Source: BNXB01 sp031556375
Lineage (GTDB): Bacteria; Bacteroidota; Bacteroidia; Bacteroidales; Azobacteroidaceae
Assembly (NCBI GenBank): GCA_031556375.1
Contig: JAVBTA010000003.1
Location: forward strand, 108,485 to 172,484
DNA: 64,000 nt
Reading direction: 5' to 3'
Below the pieces are notes generated by a model that searched no databases, was not told where the DNA came from, and saw nothing but the letters and a program-made list of their open reading frames with translations. Position 1 is the stretch's first letter, and each line of letters opens with the position of its first letter. Below are positions 28,244 to 37,356 of this stretch, piece after piece. The position numbers and the translations under genes were made by a program.

Positions 28244-29497
28244 ATGAAAACTCGAATATTCCCACTGTTGATTTTTATAGTTCTGATAATCGAATCATTA
28301 TCAGCACAAGGTTTCAAAACCGAGACCTTCTCGGATATGATTAAGACCCTTCGTGTTAATGTTGTCAACAATTGGGAAGCTCCCCCTGTGATAGAATTGG
28401 AAGGTGGTGAAGCCATTGAGATTAGTTTTGATGAGATTGCCGATCATTCCAAGCGATATGTTTATACCTTGACCCATTGCAATGCCGACTGGAAACCGTC
28501 ACAATTGACCCAACATGAATATATGAGCGGATTTCAGAATATGATAGTAAATAACTATGCCAACTCATTCGGGACATACATGGATTATATCAATTATAAG
28601 TTGTATTTTCCAAATGAAGATCTGACAATGAAAGTTTCAGGAAATTATGTCGTACAGGTTTTCGAAGAAAATAATCCTAAAAAACCGGTTTTATCCGCCT
28701 GTTTTTCCGTAGTAGAACCACAGGTAAAGATTGACATGCAGGTTTCATCCCGCACTGATATCGACATAAACAAATCGCATCAACAAGTCAGTTTTGATAT
28801 GAATTATGACAACCGAGATATCTCTCCTATGCAGGACATCAAAGCTATTGTCTTACAAAACAATCGTTGGGATAATTCTTCCGGGATGGTCAAGCCAATA
28901 ACACTTGGAAATAAGCAAATAAGATATGATCATATTCCTAAACTGATTTTCGAAGGCGGAAACGAATATCGTAAATTTGAAGTTATTACTTTCAAATACA
29001 GCGGATTGGGAATTGAGTCGTTTTCCTATCATGCTCCTTATTATCATGCGGATATTCGTGCTGACAAACCACGTAACAACAGGTATTCGTACGACGAAGA
29101 TGCTGATGGAAAATATGTCATCCGCAATAAAGACGGTGTGGATTATGATATTGAAGCGGACTATTTCTTTGCTCACTTCTATCTTCCTGCAAAACAGCCG
29201 TATAGCGAAGATATTTACATTTTAAGTGAGATATTTAATAATGTAGCTGATGAACACAGTAAAATGGAATACAGTGCACAGGATGAAGGTTATATCAAAA
29301 CAATAATCCTTAAACAAGGATACTATAATTACATGTATGTCACAAAGAAAAGAGATTCGGAAGCTTTGTCGACAGCATTACTGGAAGGTAATTATTATCA
29401 AACTGAAAATGAATATTGTACTTATATCTATTATCGTCCTTCAGGAAGCCGGTATGATAAGCTGATCGGTTTTAAGAACCTGAAGTATAAGCCATAA
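28244..29497 (+). CDS. DUF5103 / type IX secretion system Plug protein
   Basis: 417 residues with a signal peptide (KTRIFPLLIFIVLIIESLSAQ). The family (DUF5103) includes the Plug protein that caps the SprA translocon of T9SS from the periplasm. Recognisable segments are IEISFDEIADHSKRYVYTLTHC, DWKPSQLTQHEYMSGF, FDMNYDNRDISPMQDIKAIV and the C-terminal TENEYCTYIYYRPSGSRYDKLIG. I start at ATG 28244; the longer frame begins with a non-ATG codon inside the divergent NfeD gene. A near-consensus -7 box (CACATTTG) lies just upstream. Confidence 0.88.
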   Translation: MKTRIFPLLIFIVLIIESLSAQGFKTETFSDMIKTLRVNVVNNWEAPPVIELEGGEAIEISFDEIADHSKRYVYTLTHCNADWKPSQLTQHEYMSGFQNMIVNNYANSFGTYMDYINYKLYFPNEDLTMKVSGNYVVQVFEENNPKKPVLSACFSVVEPQVKIDMQVSSRTDIDINKSHQQVSFDMNYDNRDISPMQDIKAIVLQNNRWDNSSGMVKPITLGNKQIRYDHIPKLIFEGGNEYRKFEVITFKYSGLGIESFSYHAPYYHADIRADKPRNNRYSYDEDADGKYVIRNKDGVDYDIEADYFFAHFYLPAKQPYSEDIYILSEIFNNVADEHSKMEYSAQDEGYIKTIILKQGYYNYMYVTKKRDSEALSTALLEGNYYQTENEYCTYIYYRPSGSRYDKLIGFKNLKYKP

Positions 29498-29554
29498 CTT
29501 TATATCACGATAAAATACATGAACCTTATGGGTAAATTCTTTAAACGATAACGG

Positions 29555-30697
29555 TTACATATCCCTTTTTTTCTTTAAGAATCGGTTCATCAGGTATTTT
29601 CGTACCGGTATATCATAAAATTTCAAACAGATATAAGCTAAAATAATGCTTCCGGCGACAACACCTACCGCACCGGGTAATGATTCCTGAAATGTGAGAT
29701 TATTATTCTTTACCCAGGCATAATACAAATAAATAAAAGGATAATGTACCATATACAAAGGATAGGAAATATCTCCTAAGAAATTACATATTCTTGTAGT
29801 ATATTTATCGGTGCTTTTTCCTGAAGCTCCAAGATAGACAAGAACAGGGAAAAACACAACACAACATACAGTATCATACATTCCGTTCATCCATAAATGT
29901 TCAGCTCCACCGATGCGAGGTATAGCCAGGAGGGCTACGACAGATAAACCGCATATCCAAAATGCGCCTTTTACTTTAACTGGTTTAAAAATACGGGAAA
30001 GGAGTAATCCGGCAGAAAAAGAAAATAATAATCTCAAGGATCCTCCGGTGAATTCTGTTCCAGTCAGTGAATATCCGACACAGATATCGCCTAACGGACC
30101 AAATATGGCAAATGCCGCCAAACCACATCCTGCAACAAAAACTAATACAGCAAGAGCTTTGGTAGAAAATTTACGAATAAACAAGGCATAGAGAATATTA
30201 CCGATATACTCAAAGAATAAAGACCAACTTGGTCCATTCAAAGGAAACATCTCTCCCACTCCCCGGATTTCTGTTCCGGTAGTAGCAGGGATCAACAACA
30301 TATTAAGAATTGTAGCGACAAACAAAGCCATGACTGTCACTTTCGAGACATCCCATACGGAACAACCTTGAGTATAAAATATGATTGCTCCTATGACAGC
30401 TCCCATCACAACCATCGGGTGCAGGCGTACAATCCTACGTTTGATAAAGTCTTTTGTTTTCATTGCTCCCCAACGATCGTCATAAGCGTAACCCACAACA
30501 AATCCTGACAGTATAAAGAAAAAATCGACGGCTAAATAACCATGATTGATACGCTGATCTAAATGACTGGTCGCAAATGCTTCAAATATATGGAAACATA
30601 CAACTGTAATAGCTGCCACTCCACGTAATCCATCTAGAATATTGTAGTGAGGTTTAGTATCTGCAAAGGCAGCCATAGGGATTTGTGTTTTCTGCAT
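29555..30697 (-). CDS. Acyltransferase 3 family membrane protein
   Basis: 380 residues, about ten membrane helices, of the acyltransferase-3 (OafA-like) family that O-acylates surface glycans. The N-terminal LDGLRGVAAITVVCFHIFE contains the active-site histidine region, and VDFFFILSGFVVGYAY follows. The cation-rich C-terminus ends RFLKKKRDM. It lies 17 bases downstream of the lytic transglycosylase gene, so the two are probably co-transcribed. The substrate cannot be told. Confidence 0.92.
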   Translation of the reverse strand: MQKTQIPMAAFADTKPHYNILDGLRGVAAITVVCFHIFEAFATSHLDQRINHGYLAVDFFFILSGFVVGYAYDDRWGAMKTKDFIKRRIVRLHPMVVMGAVIGAIIFYTQGCSVWDVSKVTVMALFVATILNMLLIPATTGTEIRGVGEMFPLNGPSWSLFFEYIGNILYALFIRKFSTKALAVLVFVAGCGLAAFAIFGPLGDICVGYSLTGTEFTGGSLRLLFSFSAGLLLSRIFKPVKVKGAFWICGLSVVALLAIPRIGGAEHLWMNGMYDTVCCVVFFPVLVYLGASGKSTDKYTTRICNFLGDISYPLYMVHYPFIYLYYAWVKNNNLTFQESLPGAVGVVAGSIILAYICLKFYDIPVRKYLMNRFLKKKRDM

Positions 30698-30714
30698 AAG
30701 ATAAGATTAAAAAT

Positions 30715-31689
30715 TTAATTAGCCGTTACCCAAGAGCTATTATGAACTTTAATTTTTGACTTATCGTAAAATAAATCATTTTTATCGGGAATATCCAGAA
30801 TATATTTTTTTCCGGGAGTAGAAATTTTTAATTTACGGTCTCTCAACCAGGGATTGAATTCTTTCAATTGACTGTAGTTGAGTCCGTAATCCTGAGCAAA
30901 GACCGCCAGATCAGGAATATCCTGAGTTACTTCAACTTCTTTTGTTTTAATCTGTTGGTATAAATTTTCAGGTTTCAGCACAAAGCCATATTTATTAGGA
31001 TTAGCAAATATTTCTTTGATGGCCATAATGCGGAATAGATAACGGGAAGTTTCTTCGACTAACAAGAGGTCGAAAGCTGAACTGACCTGTTGATCCCTTA
31101 ATTCGTTTGAAATACGTCCCATTCCGCCATTATATGATGCTGCGACATTATACCAGTCTCCATATCTGGAATAAGCTGATTTCAGATAACGACAAGCTGC
31201 GGTAGTCGCTTTTTCCAGATGATAACGTTCATCGATCTGTTCTGTTATCTCCAAACCGTTTTCTTTACCGGCGGCTGTCATTATCTGCCAGATTCCCACC
31301 GCCTTTGCCGGAGATATCGCACGTATATCCAGATTACTTTCGATTACAGCCAGGTATTTGAAGTCGTCCGGAATACCATTTGCTTTCAGAATCGGTTCAA
31401 TTACAGGGAAATATTTGTTTGCTTTTTTGATATACATCATTGTTGTAGAATGAAAATAGGCAAATGAATTGATCTCCCGGTCGTAACGTTCCCGCATATC
31501 GAATCTTTTCAGGTCGACCTTTTTACCGAATAATTTAACCTGATCAGGAGGTGTAACTGAGACTGTAATCATATTTACAGCAGGTTTTTCAGGTATACTT
31601 TCTACGTCTTGATTGCTTAAAAGAAAAAGTGAAAGAAAGATCACCAACCCAAAAATCATCAACACCAATATATAATTCAGATATTTCAT
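30715..31689 (-). CDS. Membrane-anchored lytic transglycosylase (SLT domain)
   Basis: 324 residues. It cleaves peptidoglycan glycan strands with formation of 1,6-anhydromuramic acid. An N-terminal membrane segment (YILVLMIFGLVIFLSLFLL) is followed by a linker and the SLT domain (about 95-215). The domain has the catalytic glutamate 117 in AVIESNL, SPAKAVGIWQIM and VAASYNGGMGRIS. The last 60 residues resemble a LysM-like module. First gene of a two-gene unit with the acyltransferase. Confidence 0.9.
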   Translation of the reverse strand: MKYLNYILVLMIFGLVIFLSLFLLSNQDVESIPEKPAVNMITVSVTPPDQVKLFGKKVDLKRFDMRERYDREINSFAYFHSTTMMYIKKANKYFPVIEPILKANGIPDDFKYLAVIESNLDIRAISPAKAVGIWQIMTAAGKENGLEITEQIDERYHLEKATTAACRYLKSAYSRYGDWYNVAASYNGGMGRISNELRDQQVSSAFDLLLVEETSRYLFRIMAIKEIFANPNKYGFVLKPENLYQQIKTKEVEVTQDIPDLAVFAQDYGLNYSQLKEFNPWLRDRKLKISTPGKKYILDIPDKNDLFYDKSKIKVHNSSWVTAN

Positions 31690-31707
31690 AATTCATTATT
31701 TATTTTA

Positions 31708-31738
31708 CCGTCATTTCTCACTATGTTCGAAACGACAG
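31708..31738. repeat. Hairpin between type-B secreted protein and transglycosylase genes
   Basis: A 10-bp stem with two wobble pairs (31708-31717 with 31729-31738) and an 11-base loop lies just after the stop of the upstream gene. It lacks a T-run. It could be a terminator or a copy of a short palindromic repeat. Confidence 0.45.
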
Positions 31739-31751
31739 AGTTTACTTCAAA

Positions 31752-33044
31752 TCAGTATCCGGATCTCAGCACATTAACGGCGCCCCTCTTTACTTTATTC
31801 TTTCCTGCAGTCGTTCGATATTCCATTATATAAAAATAAGCGCCTGTAGGTACTAATTTTCCATTGACACGTCCATCCCAGCCCTTGGCAGGATCATTCC
31901 ATTCAAATAATTTAATTCCCCAGCGATTGAAAATAGTACATTTAAAACTAACTACTGAGGTATACGAGATTCGAAATTCATCGTTTACACCCGGAGAACT
32001 ACCCGGAGAAAACGCTTTGGGAACCTTTATCTCTGTTTCGCCGATTGTAACAGTATATACAACACTGGTGTCGCTACACACTCCGTGACGATCAATAACT
32101 TCTAGCTGGACTGTATATACTCCTTCCTTTTCAAAGTTGTAAGAAATCGTTTTGTCCGTATATCTTGCTATTGATTGAGACTCTTTAGAACCATCTTGTA
32201 CAAAAAATATTTTCCAGATATACATTGCCGCAACCGGTTCGTTAGCATATGCATTATAAGTTATAAAAATAGGACCAGAGGTTTCGTTTCCAAACTCATT
32301 AGGTACCTTTTCTTTATCTTTCTTTTCCGGGACTTTATGAGCATTCACCATATAAGTCTGGTATACAGGGGTTGACATTGACTTTGCGACTCCAAAATAT
32401 TCAGCATATTTATCACCTCTCAATATAAAGTCCGTATCCTGAAAAACTGAATCTACAGTAATTGCAGCAGGATTTTTGACATTAATATCTTTTTCTGCTG
32501 AATAATACATTACACTTGCGTCATCCCATCTCATAGTTGTATATGACAATTCATATTCACGTGGTAGCTTGGAATACGTTCCTGTCGGAGTGTAATATGC
32601 CAAATCAGCGGCATCCACACTTGCATTGATTGTTATTTTATTACATTTATCATTTCCCTCATTGATATTAATCGATTGAAATACAGGAAGATATTTGCTG
32701 TAATCGATAATCCAGATATAAGAAGTCGACGGACTCAGGTTTGATCCGACAAAATATCCATAACCATCCTGAATATTTGTTACAGTAGAAGTATTTCCTA
32801 TTTGTTCTGACTCGATAGGAACGGCTTCGTTAGCCTTTGTCGTATACCGGTACCACTGGTGTTTTTCCTGATCGGAAGAAGTATATGAAATCTGAGCTCC
32901 CTGCATGCCATCCAGAAGATAAACGTCCAATTTACTTACAGGAGCTGCCTTGTATGGAGTGCCCGTACCTCCTCTGACCGAGTATTGGGAAAAGGCAGAA
33001 GTGAACGAAAAAAATAAAAAAGCTAAAAGTATATATTGTTTCAT
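31752..33044 (-). CDS. Secreted protein with T9SS type B (CHU_C) sorting domain
   Basis: 430 residues, signal peptide MKQYILLAFLFFSFTSAFSQ. The middle (about 50-330) holds Ig/PKD-like beta domains, for example VYTVQLEVIDRHGVCSDTSV. The C-terminal 85 residues form the gliding-motility-associated type B signal: VPKAFSPGSSPGVNDEF, CTIFNRWGIKLFEW, GWDGRVNGKLVPTGAYFY. The product is therefore expected on the surface or outside the cell. No enzyme motif is seen. A minus-strand -7-like box (33049-33056) lies almost on the start codon. Confidence 0.9.
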   Translation of the reverse strand: MKQYILLAFLFFSFTSAFSQYSVRGGTGTPYKAAPVSKLDVYLLDGMQGAQISYTSSDQEKHQWYRYTTKANEAVPIESEQIGNTSTVTNIQDGYGYFVGSNLSPSTSYIWIIDYSKYLPVFQSININEGNDKCNKITINASVDAADLAYYTPTGTYSKLPREYELSYTTMRWDDASVMYYSAEKDINVKNPAAITVDSVFQDTDFILRGDKYAEYFGVAKSMSTPVYQTYMVNAHKVPEKKDKEKVPNEFGNETSGPIFITYNAYANEPVAAMYIWKIFFVQDGSKESQSIARYTDKTISYNFEKEGVYTVQLEVIDRHGVCSDTSVVYTVTIGETEIKVPKAFSPGSSPGVNDEFRISYTSVVSFKCTIFNRWGIKLFEWNDPAKGWDGRVNGKLVPTGAYFYIMEYRTTAGKNKVKRGAVNVLRSGY

Positions 33045-33067
33045 GTCCCAAAATTAAGAATTATTTC

Positions 33068-33075
33068 TAATTTTG
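33068..33075 (+). promoter_or_regulatory. -7 box for the LysM-GldB gene
   Basis: TAATTTTG lies 29 bases before the ATG at 33105. The nearest TTG (33036) is further away than usual (29 bases). Confidence 0.5.
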
Positions 33076-33104
33076 CATGCCCACAACAATACAACCCTAA
33101 TTTG

Positions 33105-34409
33105 ATGCTTAGAGTACTGAGACATACCATAATTCTGATTGTACTTTTATTCGTACAATTGCATAACGTAAAATCTGAAGTTGCATTATATCCGGAAGCA
33201 ACTATTTTTACTCAAGAAGGTGATTTTTTTCTTCATATGATAGAAAAAGGTGAAACTCTTCACCTATTATCAAAAAAATACAATGTAAAAATTGATGATA
33301 TTCTGGCTGTAAACCCCGGATTATCTGTAAAAACTTTTTATTACGGAAAAAAAATACGTATTCCCGGAAAAAATGCAACAATATCAAACGAAGAAAAGAC
33401 AGAAACAAAACAAAAAACCGAACCGGAAAAAACTGAAATTACTACCACACCGATTGTAGTGCCGGAAAAAATCGTAGTTTCTGAAAACAATAGTTTTCAT
33501 AAAACACTGGAATTTAACATTATACGATTCGATATCGATTTATATCAATATCTGAATAAACAAATTGCAGAAAAAGAATTCCTATATAATTACAATAAAT
33601 TCCTGAAGACTTACGGTGAAAAAATTATAGGAATAGGAAAATTCGATTCCGATGATTTCTTCAAACGATTCAATGATTTTTTTGCAGAACCTACCTTAAC
33701 GTCTTTATACGAAGACGTGGAAGATAAATTCAGGAATACTGAATTTATCAGCGGAGAACTCAATCCGGCATTAGATACTCTGTTCAAAGAATTTCCGGCA
33801 CTAATCAGACCATCCATATATACTCACGTATCCGGGTTAAACCAAAGTGTTGTCGTTACTGATGATGTATTGTCCGTATCGCTTGATAAATATATGGGAT
33901 CGGATTATCCGTTGTATAAGAATTATTTTCACAACTACCAATTGCAGAACATGTCTCCGGACCGGATTGTTCCGGATTATTTACTTGGATTTATGCTTTC
34001 AAACCTTCCTTTTCAGGGACGGGAGGATGTTTTACTCGATAGAATGATTTACGAGGGAAAATTACGATATATACTGGCTCGTCTATTACCATACAGAAAA
34101 GTCCGGGAGTTCATGGGTTACAGCGAAGAACAATATAACTGGTGTACGACAAATCAGGTACAGATCTGGAAAAACATTCTTAGAAACGGCCATCTTTATA
34201 CTCCGGATTATATGACTACTGCAAAATACATCAATAATGCACCATATACGGTTACTGTTTCAACCGAATCACCGGGAGGAATTGGAATATGGGTTGGTTT
34301 CCAAATCGTTGATGCATATATGAAAAAACATCAGGAAACTACTCTTTCTCAATTAATGAACATGCAGGACTCACGCCAGCTATTAATCGATTCTAAATAT
34401 AAACCTTGA
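33105..34409 (+). CDS. LysM-GldB fusion protein
   Basis: 434 residues. Signal peptide (IILIVLLFVQLHNVKSE), one LysM peptidoglycan-binding module (about 40-87: LHMIEKGETLHLLSKKYNV), a Lys/Glu/Thr-rich linker, then a GldB-like domain (about 134-434). The GldB match rests on PDYLLGFMLSNLPFQGREDVL, EGKLRYILARLLPYRKV, ESPGGIGIWVGFQIVDAYM and the ending DSKYKP. GldB is normally a gliding/T9SS lipoprotein; here there is no lipobox cysteine and LysM may anchor it instead. The first 90 residues are near-identical in plan to the next gene, suggesting local duplication. I start at ATG 33105, after the promoter box. Confidence 0.82.
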   Translation: MLRVLRHTIILIVLLFVQLHNVKSEVALYPEATIFTQEGDFFLHMIEKGETLHLLSKKYNVKIDDILAVNPGLSVKTFYYGKKIRIPGKNATISNEEKTETKQKTEPEKTEITTTPIVVPEKIVVSENNSFHKTLEFNIIRFDIDLYQYLNKQIAEKEFLYNYNKFLKTYGEKIIGIGKFDSDDFFKRFNDFFAEPTLTSLYEDVEDKFRNTEFISGELNPALDTLFKEFPALIRPSIYTHVSGLNQSVVVTDDVLSVSLDKYMGSDYPLYKNYFHNYQLQNMSPDRIVPDYLLGFMLSNLPFQGREDVLLDRMIYEGKLRYILARLLPYRKVREFMGYSEEQYNWCTTNQVQIWKNILRNGHLYTPDYMTTAKYINNAPYTVTVSTESPGGIGIWVGFQIVDAYMKKHQETTLSQLMNMQDSRQLLIDSKYKP

Positions 34410-34416
34410 TTTACTT

Positions 34417-34446
34417 TTGCAAATAAATCGATTATTTTTAACTTTG
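34417..34446 (+). promoter_or_regulatory. Promoter of the second LysM gene
   Basis: TTG (34417-34419) and TAACTTTG (34439-34446) are spaced by 19 bases, an excellent Bacteroidetes promoter. It excludes the upstream TTG start and supports ATG 34474. Confidence 0.75.
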
Positions 34447-34473
34447 CAAACTGCAATATCAAAATCCAAATTA

Positions 34474-36063
34474 ATGACCAGATTATCAAAACATGCTTTA
34501 TTTGTCCTTGTACTTTTATTTGTACAATTGCATAATATAAAATCCGAAGAAGCATTTTATTTAGAACCGACCATTTGTGCCCAGGAAGGTGATTTTTTCT
34601 TTCACACGATAGAAAGGGGTGAAACCGTATACTCCATTTCAGTAATGTACAATGTGACTGTAGATGACATTTACAGACTTAATCCGGGGAGTAAAGCCAG
34701 CATTAAAGCCGGAGGTACATTAAAAATTCCTCAAAAGTCGAGTTCTTTTTATTTTCATACTATTCAAGCAAAAGAAACTCTTTATTCCGTATCCAAGAAA
34801 TATGGCATGAAAGGTGAAGATATTGTAGCGGCCAATCCCGGATTATCGGTACAGACATTTACTATAGGAAAAACAATACGCATCCCGACCAACACTGTTA
34901 CATCTCCAATAGAAGCCGGCAATGAAAATACACAAAAACGTGAAACAGAAGCCTTGTTAACTCAAAAAAGCAAGGGAGATGATATCCGGATGATTAAAGT
35001 CGCTTTGTTATTGCCTTTCGGATTAAAAGAGAATCCCGGTAACAATAATGATCAGAAACGTTTTGCAGAATATTACGAGGGATTCCTGATGGCATTGGAA
35101 CAAACAAAAAAAGCCGGTATTTCTGTCGATTTACAGGTATATGATATAGGAAAAGATGTTACTGACCTTTCTAATATCCTAAAAAAGAGCACCATGCAGG
35201 ATGTCAACTTGCTGATCGGAGGATTGAACGATAAGCAAATTAAGATGATTTCGGCTTTCTCCAAAGAAAAAAACATCCCGTATGTTATTCCCTTTACTTC
35301 GAAAAGCGATGAACCTCTGAATAATTCTCATGTTTTTCAGATCAATACACCTCAATCGTACTTGTATTCAAAAGCATCTACCGCATTTTGCAAGCAATTC
35401 AGGGGTAGTCATGTTATTTTCTTTTTATCCGATCCTAATAACGAAAAAATGGAGTTTGTAAAAACTCTTCAGTCTGATCTTACTCAGGAAAAGGAGTCTT
35501 TTTCTTCTCTCTCCTACTCCGATAAGTTTTATCAGGAACTCTATGCTCAAATGAAACCGGATAAACTGAATGTTATCATTCCTTCCGACGATTCGCCTGA
35601 AACTCTGACCAAAATGTCAGCTCCGCTGAAAGTTCTGTCAGAAACGCATCCTGAACTGAGGATTACGGTATTTGGGTACCCCGGATGGCAGACATACAGT
35701 GGCGAGTACATGGATTATTACTTCAAATTAAGAGCCAATTTTTATAGTGTATTTTTTATTGACCCTACTTCTTCGGAAGTGAAAAATTTCTATTTTAATT
35801 TTAATAAATGGTTTTCCAGGGACCTGATCGTTACTTTCCCCAAGTTCGGCATTCTAGGTTATGACACAGGAATGTTTTTTATCAAGGGATTACATGAATA
35901 TGGAACTGCCTTTGAGTCGAATATTAACAAAGTCAAAAACAAGGGTATACAGACTGATTTCAAATTTGAACGTGTAAATAATTGGGGAGGATTTATCAAT
36001 ACCAATATTTATATTGTTTCTTTCAATCCTGATTTTTCAATCTCTAAAAATGCTTCAAAGTAA
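34474..36063 (+). CDS. LysM-repeat protein with periplasmic-binding-protein-like domain
   Basis: 529 residues. The signal peptide (FVLVLLFVQLHNIKSE) is followed by two LysM modules (about 44-90, HTIERGETVYSISVMYNV; about 95-142, HTIQAKETLYSVSKKYGM). The remaining 350 residues look like a type 1 periplasmic binding fold (IKVALLLPFGL, FAEYYEGFLMALEQTKKAG, NVIIPSDDSPETL). Such proteins are common near T9SS/envelope genes in Bacteroidetes. Ligand binding is not shown. PorT starts three bases after its stop. Confidence 0.85.
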   Translation: MTRLSKHALFVLVLLFVQLHNIKSEEAFYLEPTICAQEGDFFFHTIERGETVYSISVMYNVTVDDIYRLNPGSKASIKAGGTLKIPQKSSSFYFHTIQAKETLYSVSKKYGMKGEDIVAANPGLSVQTFTIGKTIRIPTNTVTSPIEAGNENTQKRETEALLTQKSKGDDIRMIKVALLLPFGLKENPGNNNDQKRFAEYYEGFLMALEQTKKAGISVDLQVYDIGKDVTDLSNILKKSTMQDVNLLIGGLNDKQIKMISAFSKEKNIPYVIPFTSKSDEPLNNSHVFQINTPQSYLYSKASTAFCKQFRGSHVIFFLSDPNNEKMEFVKTLQSDLTQEKESFSSLSYSDKFYQELYAQMKPDKLNVIIPSDDSPETLTKMSAPLKVLSETHPELRITVFGYPGWQTYSGEYMDYYFKLRANFYSVFFIDPTSSEVKNFYFNFNKWFSRDLIVTFPKFGILGYDTGMFFIKGLHEYGTAFESNINKVKNKGIQTDFKFERVNNWGGFINTNIYIVSFNPDFSISKNASK

Positions 36064-36066
36064 CTG

Positions 36067-36810
36067 ATGAAAAAAAAAGTTGTTTTTGCATTGTTGAGTT
36101 TATTTCTGGGAGCCCCTCTGTTTTCCCAGATAACCACTTCTTTGGATTCTTTACCCCCTCCCCAAAAACCATTTAAGCCGGAATGGGCTTTGGGAGTCAA
36201 CGGAGGTGTTACTTTGTCAAAAATAGGGTTCAATCCCACTATAAAACAAGAAAGCTTACTTCAATATGCGGGAGGTTTGACTGCCAGATATATCTCTGAA
36301 AGAAATGTCGGTTTACAGGTTGAATTAAATTACTCGATGCGTGGGTGGAAGGAAAAAACAGATAGTGTCAATATATATCAGGGCCTGTCCCCGAATCCGG
36401 CTCCGGCTGATAGTATCAGATATACCAATTACAGCCGCTCTTTAGCGTATATTGAGCTTCCTGTCATGACTCACGTATATTTTAACATGGGTAAATATAT
36501 GAGGATAATCTTTCTTGCAGGCCCTCAGATCAGTTATTTGCTAAGCGAAAAAGTCGTCGAAAAAGAAATTGTCGTTGATTTTTCCCGCACAAACCCTCCT
36601 TATTACGAACAAAAAGTACAAAAGTCTTTTGATTATGGAATTACCGGAGGTATGGGCTTCGAGCTTCGTACCGGTATCGGAAGCTTTGTCCTGGACGGCA
36701 GATACTATTTCGGATTATCGGATATTTTCAACAGCACAAAAGCCGATTATTTCCAGGCATCATCAAATCAGGTTATTACGGTGAAGATTTCTTATCTGCT
36801 TAGGAAATAG
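36067..36810 (+). CDS. porT: PorT-family outer-membrane beta-barrel protein
   Basis: 247 residues with signal peptide (KKKVVFALLSLFLGAPLFSQ). Eight or so amphipathic beta strands and a C-terminal aromatic/hydrophobic strand (QVITVKISYLL) fit the PorT/SprT family of T9SS. Typical segments are ALGVNGGVTLSKIGF, LQVELNYSMRGWKE and YIELPVMTHVYF. It lies three bases behind the LysM/binding-protein gene, so translation is probably coupled. PorT versus a general porin-family barrel cannot be settled from sequence reading alone. Confidence 0.78.
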   Translation: MKKKVVFALLSLFLGAPLFSQITTSLDSLPPPQKPFKPEWALGVNGGVTLSKIGFNPTIKQESLLQYAGGLTARYISERNVGLQVELNYSMRGWKEKTDSVNIYQGLSPNPAPADSIRYTNYSRSLAYIELPVMTHVYFNMGKYMRIIFLAGPQISYLLSEKVVEKEIVVDFSRTNPPYYEQKVQKSFDYGITGGMGFELRTGIGSFVLDGRYYFGLSDIFNSTKADYFQASSNQVITVKISYLLRK

Positions 36811-36870
36811 GAAGTTAGAAGTAGTTGAAGGAATGGCTTACGCCAGAAAAGGATTCCCTTAATATTCCTG

Positions 36871-36900
36871 CAACTCCCTTTAACTCCTTTTAACTCCCTT
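36871..36900 (+). repeat. Three tandem 10-bp repeats
   Basis: Units CAACTCCCTT, TAACTCCTTT and TAACTCCCTT follow each other without gaps in the 148-base spacer between porT and the small YtxH-like gene. No promoter match was found in the spacer. Confidence 0.7.
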
Positions 36901-36958
36901 TCCCCACAACTTTTCAGCAACATTGTACGTTATACATTAAATATTAAATATTCTGAAT

Positions 36959-37156
36959 ATGAAAAGCGGACAATTGTTAGGCGGTATCGCTATTGGTGCG
37001 ATAGTTGGAATTGGCGTTGGCTATTTGCTGGGAGTCGATTCAGAAAAAAGAAATCAGTGGTTTCGTATGATCAGTACTAAAGTACTGAGGAATCCATGTT
37101 GTGACGATACAGAGTGTGATTGCAATGAGGATGCTAACCTTGAAGCAAAAGCATAA
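36959..37156 (+). CDS. Small YtxH-like membrane protein
   Basis: 65 residues. A glycine-rich membrane segment (LLGGIAIGAIVGIGVGYLLG) is followed by a charged stretch (SEKRNQWFRMISTKV). The Cys/Asp-rich tail (CCDDTECDCNEDAN) could bind a metal. The N-terminal part resembles YtxH-like proteins. The four cysteines in the tail are unusual. Small size lowers certainty. Confidence 0.7.
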   Translation: MKSGQLLGGIAIGAIVGIGVGYLLGVDSEKRNQWFRMISTKVLRNPCCDDTECDCNEDANLEAKA

Positions 37157-37210
37157 ACTTATTTTTCTTAATTTAATGATTTAAGGCAAGTTTTTAGATT
37201 GTTTTTTTAG

Positions 37211-37236
37211 AGAGGTTTTCCGTGAGGAAAGCCTCT
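37211..37236. other. Stable hairpin upstream of dnaB
   Basis: An 11-bp stem with one G-T pair (37211-37221 with 37226-37236) and a GTGA tetraloop. It follows, rather than precedes, a T-run, so it is not a standard plus-strand terminator. It may end the YtxH-like transcript. Confidence 0.5.
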
Positions 37237-37292
37237 GTTCATATATATTCATCTCAATGTTAATAAGATGTTGAATAGTTTAGGAGAGACTC

Positions 37293-37324
37293 TTGAATTG
37301 TCCTGCCAAATTCTGTTACCTTTG
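37293..37324 (+). promoter_or_regulatory. Promoter of dnaB
   Basis: TACCTTTG at 37317-37324 with TTG at 37293-37295 (21-base spacer) or 37298-37300 (16-base spacer). It lies 33 bases before the ATG. Confidence 0.7.
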
Positions 37325-37356
37325 CATTTCTAAAAAACGGTTCACATATAACAAAA

